Positions 51,042 to 59,686 of a stretch of 64,000 nt of DNA are shown one piece after another. Origin of the DNA: Pseudolactococcus laudensis. Lineage in GTDB: Bacteria > Bacillota > Bacilli > Lactobacillales > Streptococcaceae. Below the pieces are notes generated by a model. The model was not told the origin of the DNA, did not search any database, and saw nothing but the letters and a program-made list of their open reading frames with translations. The position numbers were made by a program, and so were the translations under genes. The DNA is taken from positions 1 to 64,000 of the forward strand of contig NZ_JACBNY010000004.1 of NCBI RefSeq assembly GCF_013449735.1. The letters run 5' to 3'. The number at the start of each line of letters is the position of its first letter. Within the stretch, counting starts at the first letter, position 1.

Positions 51042-51410
51042 TTATTTAAATTCTCCCAGATAAAATTCAATTTTACTGCCTGCCTTCACTTTGGTTTCTG
51101 CGACTCCCTTGTCTGCGAGCTTACCGTTGACTTTAAAGAGCCAATAAAGATTAGCTGACTCAATTTGAGTAATGCCATCAATTTCTGTAATGATACCTGA
51201 TTTTAGGGTTACTCTTGTCTTTAATTGCAGTAACTCTAATACTGTTTCATCAGTCTGAATAGGTATATCTTGATAAGTCTTAACTGTTGCATTATCGTAT
51301 TTGACGATTAATGTTGCTGTGCCATGTTGTTCAGATTTAACAGCTTTGTGGCAAGAAGATAAGACAATTACGGATAGGATACAAAATAAACTGAATAAAA
51401 ATTTTTTCAT
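51042..51410 (-). CDS. DUF4430 lipoprotein
   Basis: The 122-residue protein has a lipoprotein signal (LSSC, Cys20) and a DUF4430-type domain (TVLELLQLKTRVTLKSGIIT, then YWLFKVNGKLADKGVAE). DUF4430 resembles the C-terminal domain of transcobalamin and is common in surface proteins; the ligand is unknown. It lies upstream of the amino-acid permease in the same direction, with a TATAAT box between them. Confidence 0.8.
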   Translation of the reverse strand: MKKFLFSLFCILSVIVLSSCHKAVKSEQHGTATLIVKYDNATVKTYQDIPIQTDETVLELLQLKTRVTLKSGIITEIDGITQIESANLYWLFKVNGKLADKGVAETKVKAGSKIEFYLGEFK

Positions 51411-51493
51411 AAGACTATTTTATCAAAAAAATGTGTTTTAGTGCCAAATATCGATTAACTAGCCTTTACACCTTGAGAGAAAAATAAAATGTA

Positions 51494-51520
51494 ACAAAAA
51501 AACGTCATTGACGTTTTTTC
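51494..51520 (-). terminator. Terminator of msmK
   Basis: AAAAAACGTCA and TGACGTTTTTTT on the minus strand. Confidence 0.75.
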
Positions 51521-51531
51521 AGTCTATTGCT

Positions 51532-52662
51532 TTAGCCGACAATGCGTTGCTCAGTGTCAAAGTCAAAGAAGTGTCCTTTATTGACATTGAATGTCAAATC
51601 AACTTCATCACCTGGTTGACGGAAGTCACGCGCATCCACTTTTGAAACAAATTCAGTATCACCAATTTTAGAATAAAGCATTGTTTCAGCACCAAGCAAT
51701 TCAGAAACAACAACTTCAGCTTTAACATTTTGATTTGGAAAGACTTCTTGAACAAGACCGTCTGCGGAGATATCTTCTGGACGAATACCAAACCAAACTT
51801 TTTTCTTGTCATAGCCAGCATTTTTAAGGACTTTTTGTTGACCTTCTGGAATAGCAATATCAAGACCAGCACCATTTGTCATGCTCGCACCGTCAACATT
51901 TACTTCAAAGAAGTTCATAGCTGGACTACCGATAAAGCCAGCGACAAATTTGTTAGCAGGTTCGTTATAGAGTTCTTTAGGCGCACCAATTTGCTCAATA
52001 CGACCAGTTGTGCCATCAGCACTTTTAGATGCACTCATGATAACGATACGATCCGCAAGTGTCATCGCTTCTGTTTGGTCATGGGTTACGTAAATTGTTG
52101 TTGCTCCGATACGACGGTGAATTTTCGCAATTTCAGCACGCATTGATACACGGAGTTTGGCATCCAAGTTTGACAAAGGTTCATCCATAAGGAAGACTTT
52201 AGCATCACGGACAATGGCACGTCCCATTGCCACACGTTGGCGTTGACCACCAGACATATCAGCTGGTTTACGATCTAAGAGCTCTGTCAAGCCAAGAATA
52301 GCAGCCGCTTCTTCAACACGTTTTTTGATTTCATCTTTTTTGTATTTGCGCAATTTCAAACCAAAGGCCATGTTGTCAAATACAGTCATGTGTGGGTAGA
52401 GGGCGTAGTTTTGGAAGACCATAGCGATGTCACGGTCTTTAGGTGCCACATCATTCATGCGCACGCCATCAATCGTGAATTCACCACTTGTGATATCTTC
52501 AAGACCTGCGATCATCCGAAGTGTTGTTGATTTACCACAACCTGAAGGTCCTACGAAAACGATGAATTCTTTATCTTTAACATCTAAATTAAAATCTTCT
52601 ACCGCTTTGATTTTGGCATTAGGATATACTTTGTCTACGTGTTCTAATTTAAGGGTTGTCAT
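51532..52662 (-). CDS. msmK: Sugar ABC transporter ATP-binding protein (MsmK/UgpC)
   Basis: The 376-residue ATPase has Walker [10 protein letters not shown], signature MSGGQRQR, Walker [13 protein letters not shown] and a C-terminal regulatory domain of two OB folds. In streptococci MsmK is shared by several sugar importers, which agrees with the absence of permease genes here. A cre-like site overlaps its promoter region. Confidence 0.92.
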   Translation of the reverse strand: MTTLKLEHVDKVYPNAKIKAVEDFNLDVKDKEFIVFVGPSGCGKSTTLRMIAGLEDITSGEFTIDGVRMNDVAPKDRDIAMVFQNYALYPHMTVFDNMAFGLKLRKYKKDEIKKRVEEAAAILGLTELLDRKPADMSGGQRQRVAMGRAIVRDAKVFLMDEPLSNLDAKLRVSMRAEIAKIHRRIGATTIYVTHDQTEAMTLADRIVIMSASKSADGTTGRIEQIGAPKELYNEPANKFVAGFIGSPAMNFFEVNVDGASMTNGAGLDIAIPEGQQKVLKNAGYDKKKVWFGIRPEDISADGLVQEVFPNQNVKAEVVVSELLGAETMLYSKIGDTEFVSKVDARDFRQPGDEVDLTFNVNKGHFFDFDTEQRIVG

Positions 52663-52691
52663 TGTATTTACCTCTTTTTATTTGATAACTC

Positions 52692-52712
52692 ATTATACCG
52701 TAACCGCTTTCA
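52692..52712 (-). promoter_or_regulatory. cre-like site and -10 box of msmK
   Basis: TGAAAGCGGTTACG (52712-52699) is a near match to the CcpA consensus, directly followed by TATAAT (52697-52692) on the minus strand. Confidence 0.6.
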
Positions 52713-52761
52713 TTTTTTGATAAACAGATTGCACATGACTACTATACAATTTGCACAAATA

Positions 52762-52801
52762 TAAAAAATGCCTGACCTTTGATAGTCGGTCAGACATTTT
52801 C
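52762..52801 (-). terminator. Terminator of the DEAD-box helicase gene
   Basis: AAAATGTCTGACC pairs with GGTCAGGCATTTTTT, with one mismatch. Confidence 0.8.
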
Positions 52802-52810
52802 AATAGTTGC

Positions 52811-54151
52811 TTAGAAAGATTGACGCTTAGATTTCCGCTCAGCACGACCTTGCGCACGACCTTCAATTCGTTTCTTAGCTTTCTTTTGCTTATCAATTTC
52901 CCAGCCGATTTTTTTCTTGTAGGCAGGTTTGATTTTTTTCTTTTTCTTCTTCACAAGCCCGATCATGGTAATATCAAGAGCTTCTTTAGATTTTTCACGC
53001 TTTTCACGACGATCGCGATCGTAAGAATCTGTAATCTCACCATTTTTGATGACTTTTGGTGTGAATTTGATACCTGTTTTTTCAAGTTCATGAATAGCAG
53101 CATCATCAGACGGTTGGTAAAGCGTAATCGCTGTCCCAGTCATCCCATTACGACCAGTCCGACCAACACGATGAACGAAGAATTCCAAATCACGAGGAAT
53201 CCCATCATTAATAATATGACTGACACCTTCAATGTCAATCCCACGCGCTGCCAAATCTGTCGCCACAACATATTGATAGTCGAGATTTTGCACTGCCTTC
53301 ATAATCCGCTTGCGCTCACGTGGCGGCACGCCCCCATGAATCTTCGCAACTTTAAAGCCATTGTTGGCTAAAAAGCTATGAATCTCATCGGCTCTATCCT
53401 TGGTATTGGCAAAAATCATCGCCAAATACGGATTAAGCGTTTGTAGTACTTCAAGAATCGCGCTATTATTACCACGCCCCTTAGTCGAAATCAACCAGTT
53501 GTCGATAGTGTCGCTAATTACCGTTTTGGTTGCGATTTTTTCCATGACTGGATTATTGAGATATTTTTTTAGGAAAGGTTGGAGCTTTTGCGGAATGGTT
53601 GCTGAGAACACAAGCATCTGCACCTTTTTGTCAAAAGTACCTGCGATTTGGTCCACTTCGTTTAAAAATCCCATGTCCAAAGTCATGTCTGCTTCATCAA
53701 TAACGAAAATTTTCGCCGTATAAGTTTTCAAAGCTTGCGCATTAATCAAGTCTAAAATACGACCTGGCGTACCAATGACGATATGAGGCTGATTACCAGA
53801 TAACTTTTCAATCTGACGTTTTTTATCCGTACCACCCACAAAGTTTGAAATGCGGATACTGTCATCAAACTTTGTAAATTCTTGCGCTGCATTGTAAATC
53901 TGCGTTGCAAGCTCACGTGAGGGTGCTGTAATAACAGCTTGGACGCCATCAATCGTTGTATCTAATTTTTGGAAAATTGGGAGTAAAAATGTATGTGTTT
54001 TACCAGAACCTGTTTTAGATTCGCCAACAATATCACGCCCTTCAAGCGCAATTGGCATCAACTTTTCTTGGACTGGTGTCGCCGTTTTAAAGCGAATGCT
54101 TTCTAAAGTGTCGTTAATAAATGGTTTAAAATTAAAATCTGTGAATTGCAT
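52811..54151 (-). CDS. DEAD-box RNA helicase (CshB-like)
   Basis: The 446-residue protein has the ordered motifs SKTGSGKT, PSRELA, DEADMTLDMGF, SAT, then ATDLAARGIDIEG and HRVGRTGRNG, and a Lys/Arg-rich tail that helps RNA binding. Such helicases act in cold response, ribosome assembly and RNA decay. Confidence 0.9.
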   Translation of the reverse strand: MQFTDFNFKPFINDTLESIRFKTATPVQEKLMPIALEGRDIVGESKTGSGKTHTFLLPIFQKLDTTIDGVQAVITAPSRELATQIYNAAQEFTKFDDSIRISNFVGGTDKKRQIEKLSGNQPHIVIGTPGRILDLINAQALKTYTAKIFVIDEADMTLDMGFLNEVDQIAGTFDKKVQMLVFSATIPQKLQPFLKKYLNNPVMEKIATKTVISDTIDNWLISTKGRGNNSAILEVLQTLNPYLAMIFANTKDRADEIHSFLANNGFKVAKIHGGVPPRERKRIMKAVQNLDYQYVVATDLAARGIDIEGVSHIINDGIPRDLEFFVHRVGRTGRNGMTGTAITLYQPSDDAAIHELEKTGIKFTPKVIKNGEITDSYDRDRREKREKSKEALDITMIGLVKKKKKKIKPAYKKKIGWEIDKQKKAKKRIEGRAQGRAERKSKRQSF

Positions 54152-54192
54152 ATTTTTCTCGTTTTTCTAGTAGTCGTTCTTCTATTATACCA

Positions 54193-54222
54193 TAAAAAAA
54201 TCGCCAATTTAGGCGATTTTCG
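54193..54222 (-). terminator. Terminator of the PFOR cluster
   Basis: AAAATCGCC and GGCGATTTTTTT on the minus strand. Confidence 0.75.
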
Positions 54223-54252
54223 ATTATCAATAACCAAGATAGTTAACAAGCA

Positions 54253-56013
54253 TTAAACTTTACTTTTTTTATAAGCTGCGAGACGGTTATAATTCTCACT
54301 TCGCTCCGTCATTGCTTCGACTGTATGATGTAACATATCTTGAACTTCTTGTTCATCTTTCTTAACGCTACGTAAAGCAGAGAAACGTGTTTGTTGCTCA
54401 AGGAAATCTGACATTTTGCTGAAGTCAGCTTTTTTGTAATCAATTCGCATCGGATCTTTACCTTTAGCAGCTAGGCGTGGATCATAGCGATAAAGTTGCC
54501 AATAGCCAGACTCAACAGCATCTTTTGATTCCTTAATGGTTTGACTCATGCCACCACGTAAACCATGATTAATACAAGGTGTGTAGCCGATAATTAAAGA
54601 AGGACCAGGATAGTTTTCTGCTTCTTGAATCGCTTTAATGGCTTGCATTGGATTGGCTTCAATGGCAATTTGCGCCACATAAACATCGTTGTAAGCAATC
54701 GCCATCATGCCCAAATCTTTTTTCTTAGTCTTCTTACCACCAGCTGCAAATTTAGCAATCGCAGAAGTTGGTGTGGCTTTAGACATTTGACCACCAGTAT
54801 TGGCATAAAGCTCATTATCCATGACTAGGATATTGACGTCTTCATTCGTCGCAAGCAGATGATCAATCCCTGCATAACCAATATCATAAGCCCAGCCATC
54901 GCCACCGATAATCCATTGACTTGGTTTCACTAGCATATCTTCATCAGCTAAGATAGCTTGTAATCCTTCATTTGTTTCAGTTTTCAAGGCAGCAGCGAGT
55001 TTGCTCGCACGTTGCCGGCTACCTTCACCCTCGTCTTTATTAGTCAACCAATCTGTTAGCAAAGCTTTTGTATCATCTGACCCAAGCTCTGCTGCAAGCG
55101 CTGCAGTCACTTTATTGGCTAATCGATCTCGCTTAATTTGATTCGCAACATGCATCCCTAAACCATATTCAGCATTATCCTCAAAAAGCGAGTTACTCCA
55201 TGCCGGACCTTGCCCTGCGTCATTTGTCGTATAAGGTGTCGCTGGCGAAGAGGCTCCCCAAATAGACGAACACCCTGTCGTATTCGCAATCATCATGCGA
55301 TCCCCATAAAGCTGCGTTAACAGCTTGACATAAGGCGTCTCACCACACCCACTACAAGCCCCTGAGAACTCAAGCAATGGTTTTTCAAACTGAGAGCCCT
55401 TAACTGAGAATTTCTTGACAGGATTGATTTTTTGACTCAAGGTCATGGCAAATGCCCAGTTAATAGCTTGTTCTTTTTGTGCATCGTAAGGCTTCAATGC
55501 CAAGGCTTTTTCTTTAGCTGGACACACTTCAACACAGAGTCCACAACCAGTACAGTCCTCAAGTGACACCTGAATCCGATATTGTAAGCCATCTGCGCCA
55601 CGCATTTCTCGTGTAATAAAGCCTTCCGGTGCTTCATTAAGTTCTGCCTCATCAGCTAGGAACGGACGAATCGCAGCGTGCGGACAAATGAAGGCACATT
55701 CGTTACACATGGTACATTTATCAACTGACCATTCAGGTACTTCTAAGGCGACACCACGTTTTTCATAAGCAGATGTTCCCATTGGCATAAAGCCACCTAA
55801 CATACCGTTGTCAATCAAATCGCCAACTGATAAATCGTTACCTTCTTGACGGTTGATTGGCTCCAAAATATTTGTGATATAACTTGGTTTTGTTGCTGTA
55901 TCAGCTTTTTCTTCTGGCAATTCAAGCGTTGCCCATTCAGCGGGTACTTCGACCTGAGTTAGGGCATCAAATGTTGCGTCAATCGCCTGCCAGTTAATCT
56001 CAACAATTTTCAT
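54253..56013 (-). CDS. nifJ: Pyruvate:ferredoxin oxidoreductase, C-terminal half (separated by lesions)
   Basis: The 586-residue open frame matches the second half of single-chain PFOR. It has an EKR-type region (about 20-95), two [4Fe-4S] motifs (CTMCNECAFICPHAAIRP and CTGCGLCVEVCPAKE), and the thiamine-diphosphate domain with SGACSGCGETPY and GDGWAYDIGYAGIDH. It oxidises pyruvate to acetyl-CoA, CO2 and reduced ferredoxin/flavodoxin, but needs the N-terminal half. The ATG at 56013 has no Shine-Dalgarno. Between the halves lies leftover in-frame coding text (DEIKAAYGKK), so this is one broken gene rather than a natural two-subunit enzyme. Confidence 0.85.
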   Translation of the reverse strand: MKIVEINWQAIDATFDALTQVEVPAEWATLELPEEKADTATKPSYITNILEPINRQEGNDLSVGDLIDNGMLGGFMPMGTSAYEKRGVALEVPEWSVDKCTMCNECAFICPHAAIRPFLADEAELNEAPEGFITREMRGADGLQYRIQVSLEDCTGCGLCVEVCPAKEKALALKPYDAQKEQAINWAFAMTLSQKINPVKKFSVKGSQFEKPLLEFSGACSGCGETPYVKLLTQLYGDRMMIANTTGCSSIWGASSPATPYTTNDAGQGPAWSNSLFEDNAEYGLGMHVANQIKRDRLANKVTAALAAELGSDDTKALLTDWLTNKDEGEGSRQRASKLAAALKTETNEGLQAILADEDMLVKPSQWIIGGDGWAYDIGYAGIDHLLATNEDVNILVMDNELYANTGGQMSKATPTSAIAKFAAGGKKTKKKDLGMMAIAYNDVYVAQIAIEANPMQAIKAIQEAENYPGPSLIIGYTPCINHGLRGGMSQTIKESKDAVESGYWQLYRYDPRLAAKGKDPMRIDYKKADFSKMSDFLEQQTRFSALRSVKKDEQEVQDMLHHTVEAMTERSENYNRLAAYKKSKV

Positions 56014-56048
56014 TGTTTTTTTTTGCCGTAAGCAGCCTTGATTTCATC

Positions 56049-57797
56049 TCACATCAGCGGCAAAAATGTGTCTCTGTCCATAATGGTCGACAGTTCAAAG
56101 AAAGCTGCTGACATAATCGTATTAATTCGACCCTGCAAGCCTAACTTTTGCGCAATTCCTGCGGCATTGATTGTATAGAACTTGATATTGTGTTCGCCCA
56201 AATAACGTTTCAGTCGTATTGGCAAATGTTGTTTGACTTTTTCTTCGTCCCAAACAGTATTTAAGAGGAAAGTACCGCCGTCTTTAAGCCCTTTAATCAA
56301 GTCATACTTATGCAGATAGGCGCTGTTATGACAGCCGATAAAGTCGCTACGGTCCACATTGTAAGTCGATAAAATCGGTTCTTGTCCAAAACGGATATGA
56401 GAAATTGTCAAGCCACCTGATTTCTTAGAATCATAAGCAAAATAGGCTTGTGCATAATAATCGGTGTTGTTACCAATAATTTTAATGGCTTGTTTATTGG
56501 CACCAACGGTACCGTCTGAGCCAAGGCCCCAGAATTTAGCTTGGAAAGTACTATCTGGTGTTAAGTCAAGGATTTCTCCCATTGGCAATGACAAGTTCGT
56601 CACATCGTCTACAATACCGACCGTAAAGCGTAGTTTCATCTGTTCAGCTGGCACTAACATATGGTCATAAACGGCTACAATCTGGTCTGGTGTGATGTCT
56701 TTTGAGGCGATACCATAACGACCACCAATAACAATCGGACGATTTTCATGACGATAGAGGACACTTTGTACATCTAGTAAGAGTAGCTCACCATCTGAAC
56801 CAGGTTCTTTCGTCCGGTCCAAAACAGCAACAGTTTTCACCGTTTTTGGTAATTTGTCAAGCAAGTTTTCTGCAGGAAACGGGCGATACAAATGGATATT
56901 AATATGCCCAACCTTGCGACCTTGTTTGTTCAAATAATCAACTGTTTGTTGGATAGTCGGTGAAACTGAACCCATTGAAATGATAACTTCTGTCGCTTCT
57001 GGGTCACCATAATAATCAGTCAAGTCATAAGACGTACCACGCAAATCATTGATTTGTTGCATATATTTTTGAACAATTGCAGGCATCCGGTCATAAAATT
57101 GATTAACCGTTTCACGTTGTTGGAAATAGATATCCGGATTTTGTGCCGTCCCTGAAATACTCGGATGATTTGGATTCATCCCTTGCGCTCGGAAATCAGC
57201 AAGTGCCTCCCAATCCACCATCGCCTTCAAATCTTCGTAATCTAGAACTTCAATTTTTTGCAACTCATGGCTGGTTCTAAACCCATCAAAGAAGTTCATG
57301 AAAGGCAACTTACCTTCGATACTTGCCAAATGCGCGACAGCTGATAAATCCATTACTTCTTGAACACTCGCCTCTGCCAGCATACAAAAACCTGTTTGAC
57401 GCGCTGCCATCACATCGCTATGGTCACCAAAAATACTAAGCGCATTTGTTGTCACAGCACGCGCCGCCACATGAAAGACGCTCGGCAATAACTCACCTGC
57501 AATTTTGAACATATTAGGAATCATCAAAAGCAGACCTTGACTGGCCGTATAAGCCGATGTCAACACACCTGTTTTTAAAGAGCCATGGACAGTACCTGCT
57601 GCACCACCCTCACTTTGCATTTCAATCACGCGAACAGGCTCACCAAAGATATTTTCTTGTCCTTGCTCAGCCCACTCATCCACATATTCTGCCATTGTCG
57701 AACTTGGCGTAATTGGATAAATTGCAGCAACTTCTGTAAACGCATAAGAAATATATGCCGCAGCAGCGTTCCCATCCATTGTTTTGGTTTTTTTCAT
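56049..57797 (-). CDS. nifJ: Pyruvate:ferredoxin oxidoreductase, N-terminal half (cut by a TGA)
   Basis: The 582-residue frame has the pyrimidine-binding domain (YPITPSSTMAEYVDEWAE), the EMQSEGGAAG motif, the CoA-binding middle domain and the gamma-type domain up to INTIMSAAFFELSTIM. It ends with LPLM and a TGA at 56051-56049. The same frame goes on for 12 codons that still resemble PFOR, then stops again. AGAGGTG precedes the ATG. It lies right after the damaged flavodoxin gene. The two halves together (1168 residues) equal the normal chain. Confidence 0.85.
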   Translation of the reverse strand: MKKTKTMDGNAAAAYISYAFTEVAAIYPITPSSTMAEYVDEWAEQGQENIFGEPVRVIEMQSEGGAAGTVHGSLKTGVLTSAYTASQGLLLMIPNMFKIAGELLPSVFHVAARAVTTNALSIFGDHSDVMAARQTGFCMLAEASVQEVMDLSAVAHLASIEGKLPFMNFFDGFRTSHELQKIEVLDYEDLKAMVDWEALADFRAQGMNPNHPSISGTAQNPDIYFQQRETVNQFYDRMPAIVQKYMQQINDLRGTSYDLTDYYGDPEATEVIISMGSVSPTIQQTVDYLNKQGRKVGHINIHLYRPFPAENLLDKLPKTVKTVAVLDRTKEPGSDGELLLLDVQSVLYRHENRPIVIGGRYGIASKDITPDQIVAVYDHMLVPAEQMKLRFTVGIVDDVTNLSLPMGEILDLTPDSTFQAKFWGLGSDGTVGANKQAIKIIGNNTDYYAQAYFAYDSKKSGGLTISHIRFGQEPILSTYNVDRSDFIGCHNSAYLHKYDLIKGLKDGGTFLLNTVWDEEKVKQHLPIRLKRYLGEHNIKFYTINAAGIAQKLGLQGRINTIMSAAFFELSTIMDRDTFLPLM

Positions 57798-57963
57798 TTA
57801 TTTTCACCTCTTTTAAGCGCTCAAACCGATACCTCAAAGGCATCAATCCTTATACTTGATATATTTTACCCCTACATAAGGCTTACGCCAATGCGCGAGA
57901 TTTTGATTAATCGGCTTTGATTTGTCAAAAAGTTTAAGACGCTTAACTCTTCAAATTCATCGT

Positions 57964-58403
57964 TTACAGTAAGGCAGCAACAAAAGCTTTTAAAGTATCA
58001 ATGTCATCATCCTCAGCGGCATTTTCAATTTTCACCGTGTCTGCCCCTTTTGTTGCACCAGTTGCTTCAAAAGCTTTTTCAAAATCAATCGCTGCTTGGC
58101 AAAACGCATCTGGATAAAGTTCACTATCACCACTACCTACAACGCCAAATACTTTACCTGATAAATCAATCTCTGGTAGTTCTTCATAAAATTCTTGCAA
58201 GTTAAATGGTATTTCTCCGTCTCCATCAGTGTAGGTGGCAACCACACAAACATCTGCATCTTCAAAGACGTCTTCGTCTACATCATCGTCTGCATCGATA
58301 ACCTCTACTTCAGCATCTAGTGCTTGGAATTCTTCCTCTAAAATTTCTGCAATGCCTCAGTGTTTCCTGTTGTGCTTGAAAATACGATTTTTACAACTGT
58401 CAT
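57964..58403 (-). pseudogene. Flavodoxin, frameshifted
   Basis: From ATG 58403 the protein reads MTVVKIVFSSTTGNTE, the FMN phosphate loop, then runs to a TAG after 21 codons. The right frame resumes one base off, at about 58355 (AEILEEEFQALDAEVEVIDA, ...CVVATYTDGDGEIPF), and continues to the end at 57964. The total of 440 bases is one short of a whole number of codons, so a one-base deletion explains it. Flavodoxin would carry electrons from PFOR, whose gene follows directly. Confidence 0.88.
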
Positions 58404-58466
58404 GTGTTTTACGACCTTTCTTATTCTTTCAAAAATGTGTTCATGTTGTTTGATGTGTTTATAGAT

Positions 58467-59024
58467 TTAATTTTTTTCTATTGATTGGATAGCTTTGACC
58501 AAACGCGGCAAGATAAGCATGGCAATTACACCACCAATCACTGCAGTGATTAACTGGGGCATGCCAAATTGCGCAAGTAAGGCAACTTTGATTTGTGGTT
58601 TTTTGGCTACAATGCCTTTTAGCATGACAGGTAAGATATACCAAGCAACAGCTAAATATAGAAAAGCAAATTTTGCAAGTGATGAGACAATCGTAGCTAC
58701 AACATAGCTAATCAAAGACTGTACTACCTTGACATGGCGAACAATCAGCCACCACAAGATAACAAAAACAAGATTACCAACCGCCACAACAGGAGCTAAA
58801 ACTGGCATTGCCAGATGTCCTGTTACGACTGCTAGCAGTGGGGTAAAAATACTGATTAATATGCCCGCTGGCAAACCAACTAAAAGAGTTGCAACTACTA
58901 AAATTAAATTAACAATTGACCCTTTAATTAGAATATACTGGGGTCCCACCATTAAATACTCAACAACGACAATCAGAGCTAATAAAACGGCTGTTTGGGT
59001 AAGCGTTAAGGCTTTTTTACTCAT
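58467..59024 (-). CDS. ECF transporter S component, substrate unknown
   Basis: The 185-residue protein (from the ATG at 59024; a GTG at 59042 is possible and neither has a good Shine-Dalgarno) is very hydrophobic, with about six helices. The N-terminal KALTLTQTAVLLALIVVVEY and the GLPAGILISIFTPLLAVV segment fit the S-component fold. No riboswitch or vitamin pathway gene helps to name the substrate. It sits inside the PFOR/hydrogenase cluster, with the same direction as its neighbours. Confidence 0.7.
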   Translation of the reverse strand: MSKKALTLTQTAVLLALIVVVEYLMVGPQYILIKGSIVNLILVVATLLVGLPAGILISIFTPLLAVVTGHLAMPVLAPVVAVGNLVFVILWWLIVRHVKVVQSLISYVVATIVSSLAKFAFLYLAVAWYILPVMLKGIVAKKPQIKVALLAQFGMPQLITAVIGGVIAMLILPRLVKAIQSIEKN

Positions 59025-59083
59025 AATTATTCGATAGCTCACATGTCTTGAAACTATCTTTTACCTCTTTCTATTTAGATTAC

Positions 59084-59218
59084 TTAGACACTAATATCTG
59101 CTTGCACAGAAGGTTTACTTAAAATTCTAGACTGGATAGCCATACTGAGTTGTTGCAGTTCTAATTTTGTCAATTCTCCATTTTTAATCAACGCTAATGT
59201 TTTTTCAAAATCTGACAT
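59084..59218 (-). CDS. Small 44-residue protein of unknown function
   Basis: MSDFEKTLALIKNGELTKLE starts this short frame, which has a strong GGAGG box just before the ATG and ends in TAA. It is amphipathic and helical by composition, with no membrane segment or cysteines. It lies between the hydrogenase remnant and the ECF gene. I do not recognise it. Confidence 0.55.
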   Translation of the reverse strand: MSDFEKTLALIKNGELTKLELQQLSMAIQSRILSKPSVQADISV

Positions 59219-59264
59219 CTTTTTTCCTCCAAAATATTAAGTGATACTTGCTTGACGAGATTGC

Positions 59265-59535
59265 CTATTCTTCTATAAGATTAGGATTTTGAAAACTCGT
59301 ATGCAAGATATGATGTGCTTTATGACTACCTGGTTTTTCAAGAAATTCTTGATAAATCCTTTGTAGGACAGGATTTTCGTGCGAACGGCGCAAGCCTTTT
59401 CCACGGTCCTCAACATAGAGTGCTTGTGCGCGCTTGGACTGCAAATCCACGAAATTCCTAACAGAACCGGGCTGTACGGGTTGTCCGCCACCATTGACAC
59501 AACCACCAGGGCAGGCCATGATTTCAACAACTCCT
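59265..59535 (-). pseudogene. [FeFe]-hydrogenase catalytic subunit (HydA/HndD), C-terminal remnant
   Basis: Only the last 85-90 residues are left. They begin VVEIMACPGGCVNGGGQPVQ, the last of the H-cluster cysteine motifs, and go on with LRRSHENPVLQRIYQEFLEK and PGSHKAHHILH, the C-terminal part typical of NADH/NADP-linked [FeFe]-hydrogenases. The normal protein is over 550 residues, so about 85 percent is deleted. Upstream DNA is the end of the hndC reading frame, which places the deletion join near 59535. It cannot be active. Confidence 0.9.
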
Positions 59536-59536
59536 T

Positions 59537-59686
59537 CTAGACAATGTTAATCGAATCAAAGCGACAAGTGTCATAACATACGCCACATTTAATACAGATT
59601 TCTTGGTCAATTTCATGCACTTTTTTGACCTCGCCATTTATCGCCGCTACCGGACAATTTCTAGCGCAAGCTGTACAACCTGTACA
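59537..59686 (-). pseudogene. Detached 2[4Fe-4S] ferredoxin tail of the NuoF-like hydrogenase subunit
   Basis: Straight after the TAA of the NuoF-like gene, in the same frame, 49 codons encode CTGCTACARNCP and CIKCGVCYDTC, the double [4Fe-4S] domain that normally ends HndC/HydB proteins, up to TAG at 59539-59537. One base change (for example AAA to TAA) at 59689-59687 explains the separation. No start site is present for separate translation. Confidence 0.88.

Noticed and set aside
56049-56051. Selenocysteine or other recoding at the PFOR TGA
   Set aside because: No PFOR uses selenocysteine here, no SECIS-like hairpin is evident, and a second frameshift follows within 40 bases, so decay is simpler.
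54253-57797. Natural two-subunit PFOR
   Set aside because: Leftover in-frame coding text lies between the halves and the second half lacks a ribosome-binding site, which points to one broken gene.
57814-57826. cre site before the PFOR gene
   Set aside because: Only the GAGCGCTTA core is there; the outer bases do not fit the consensus.
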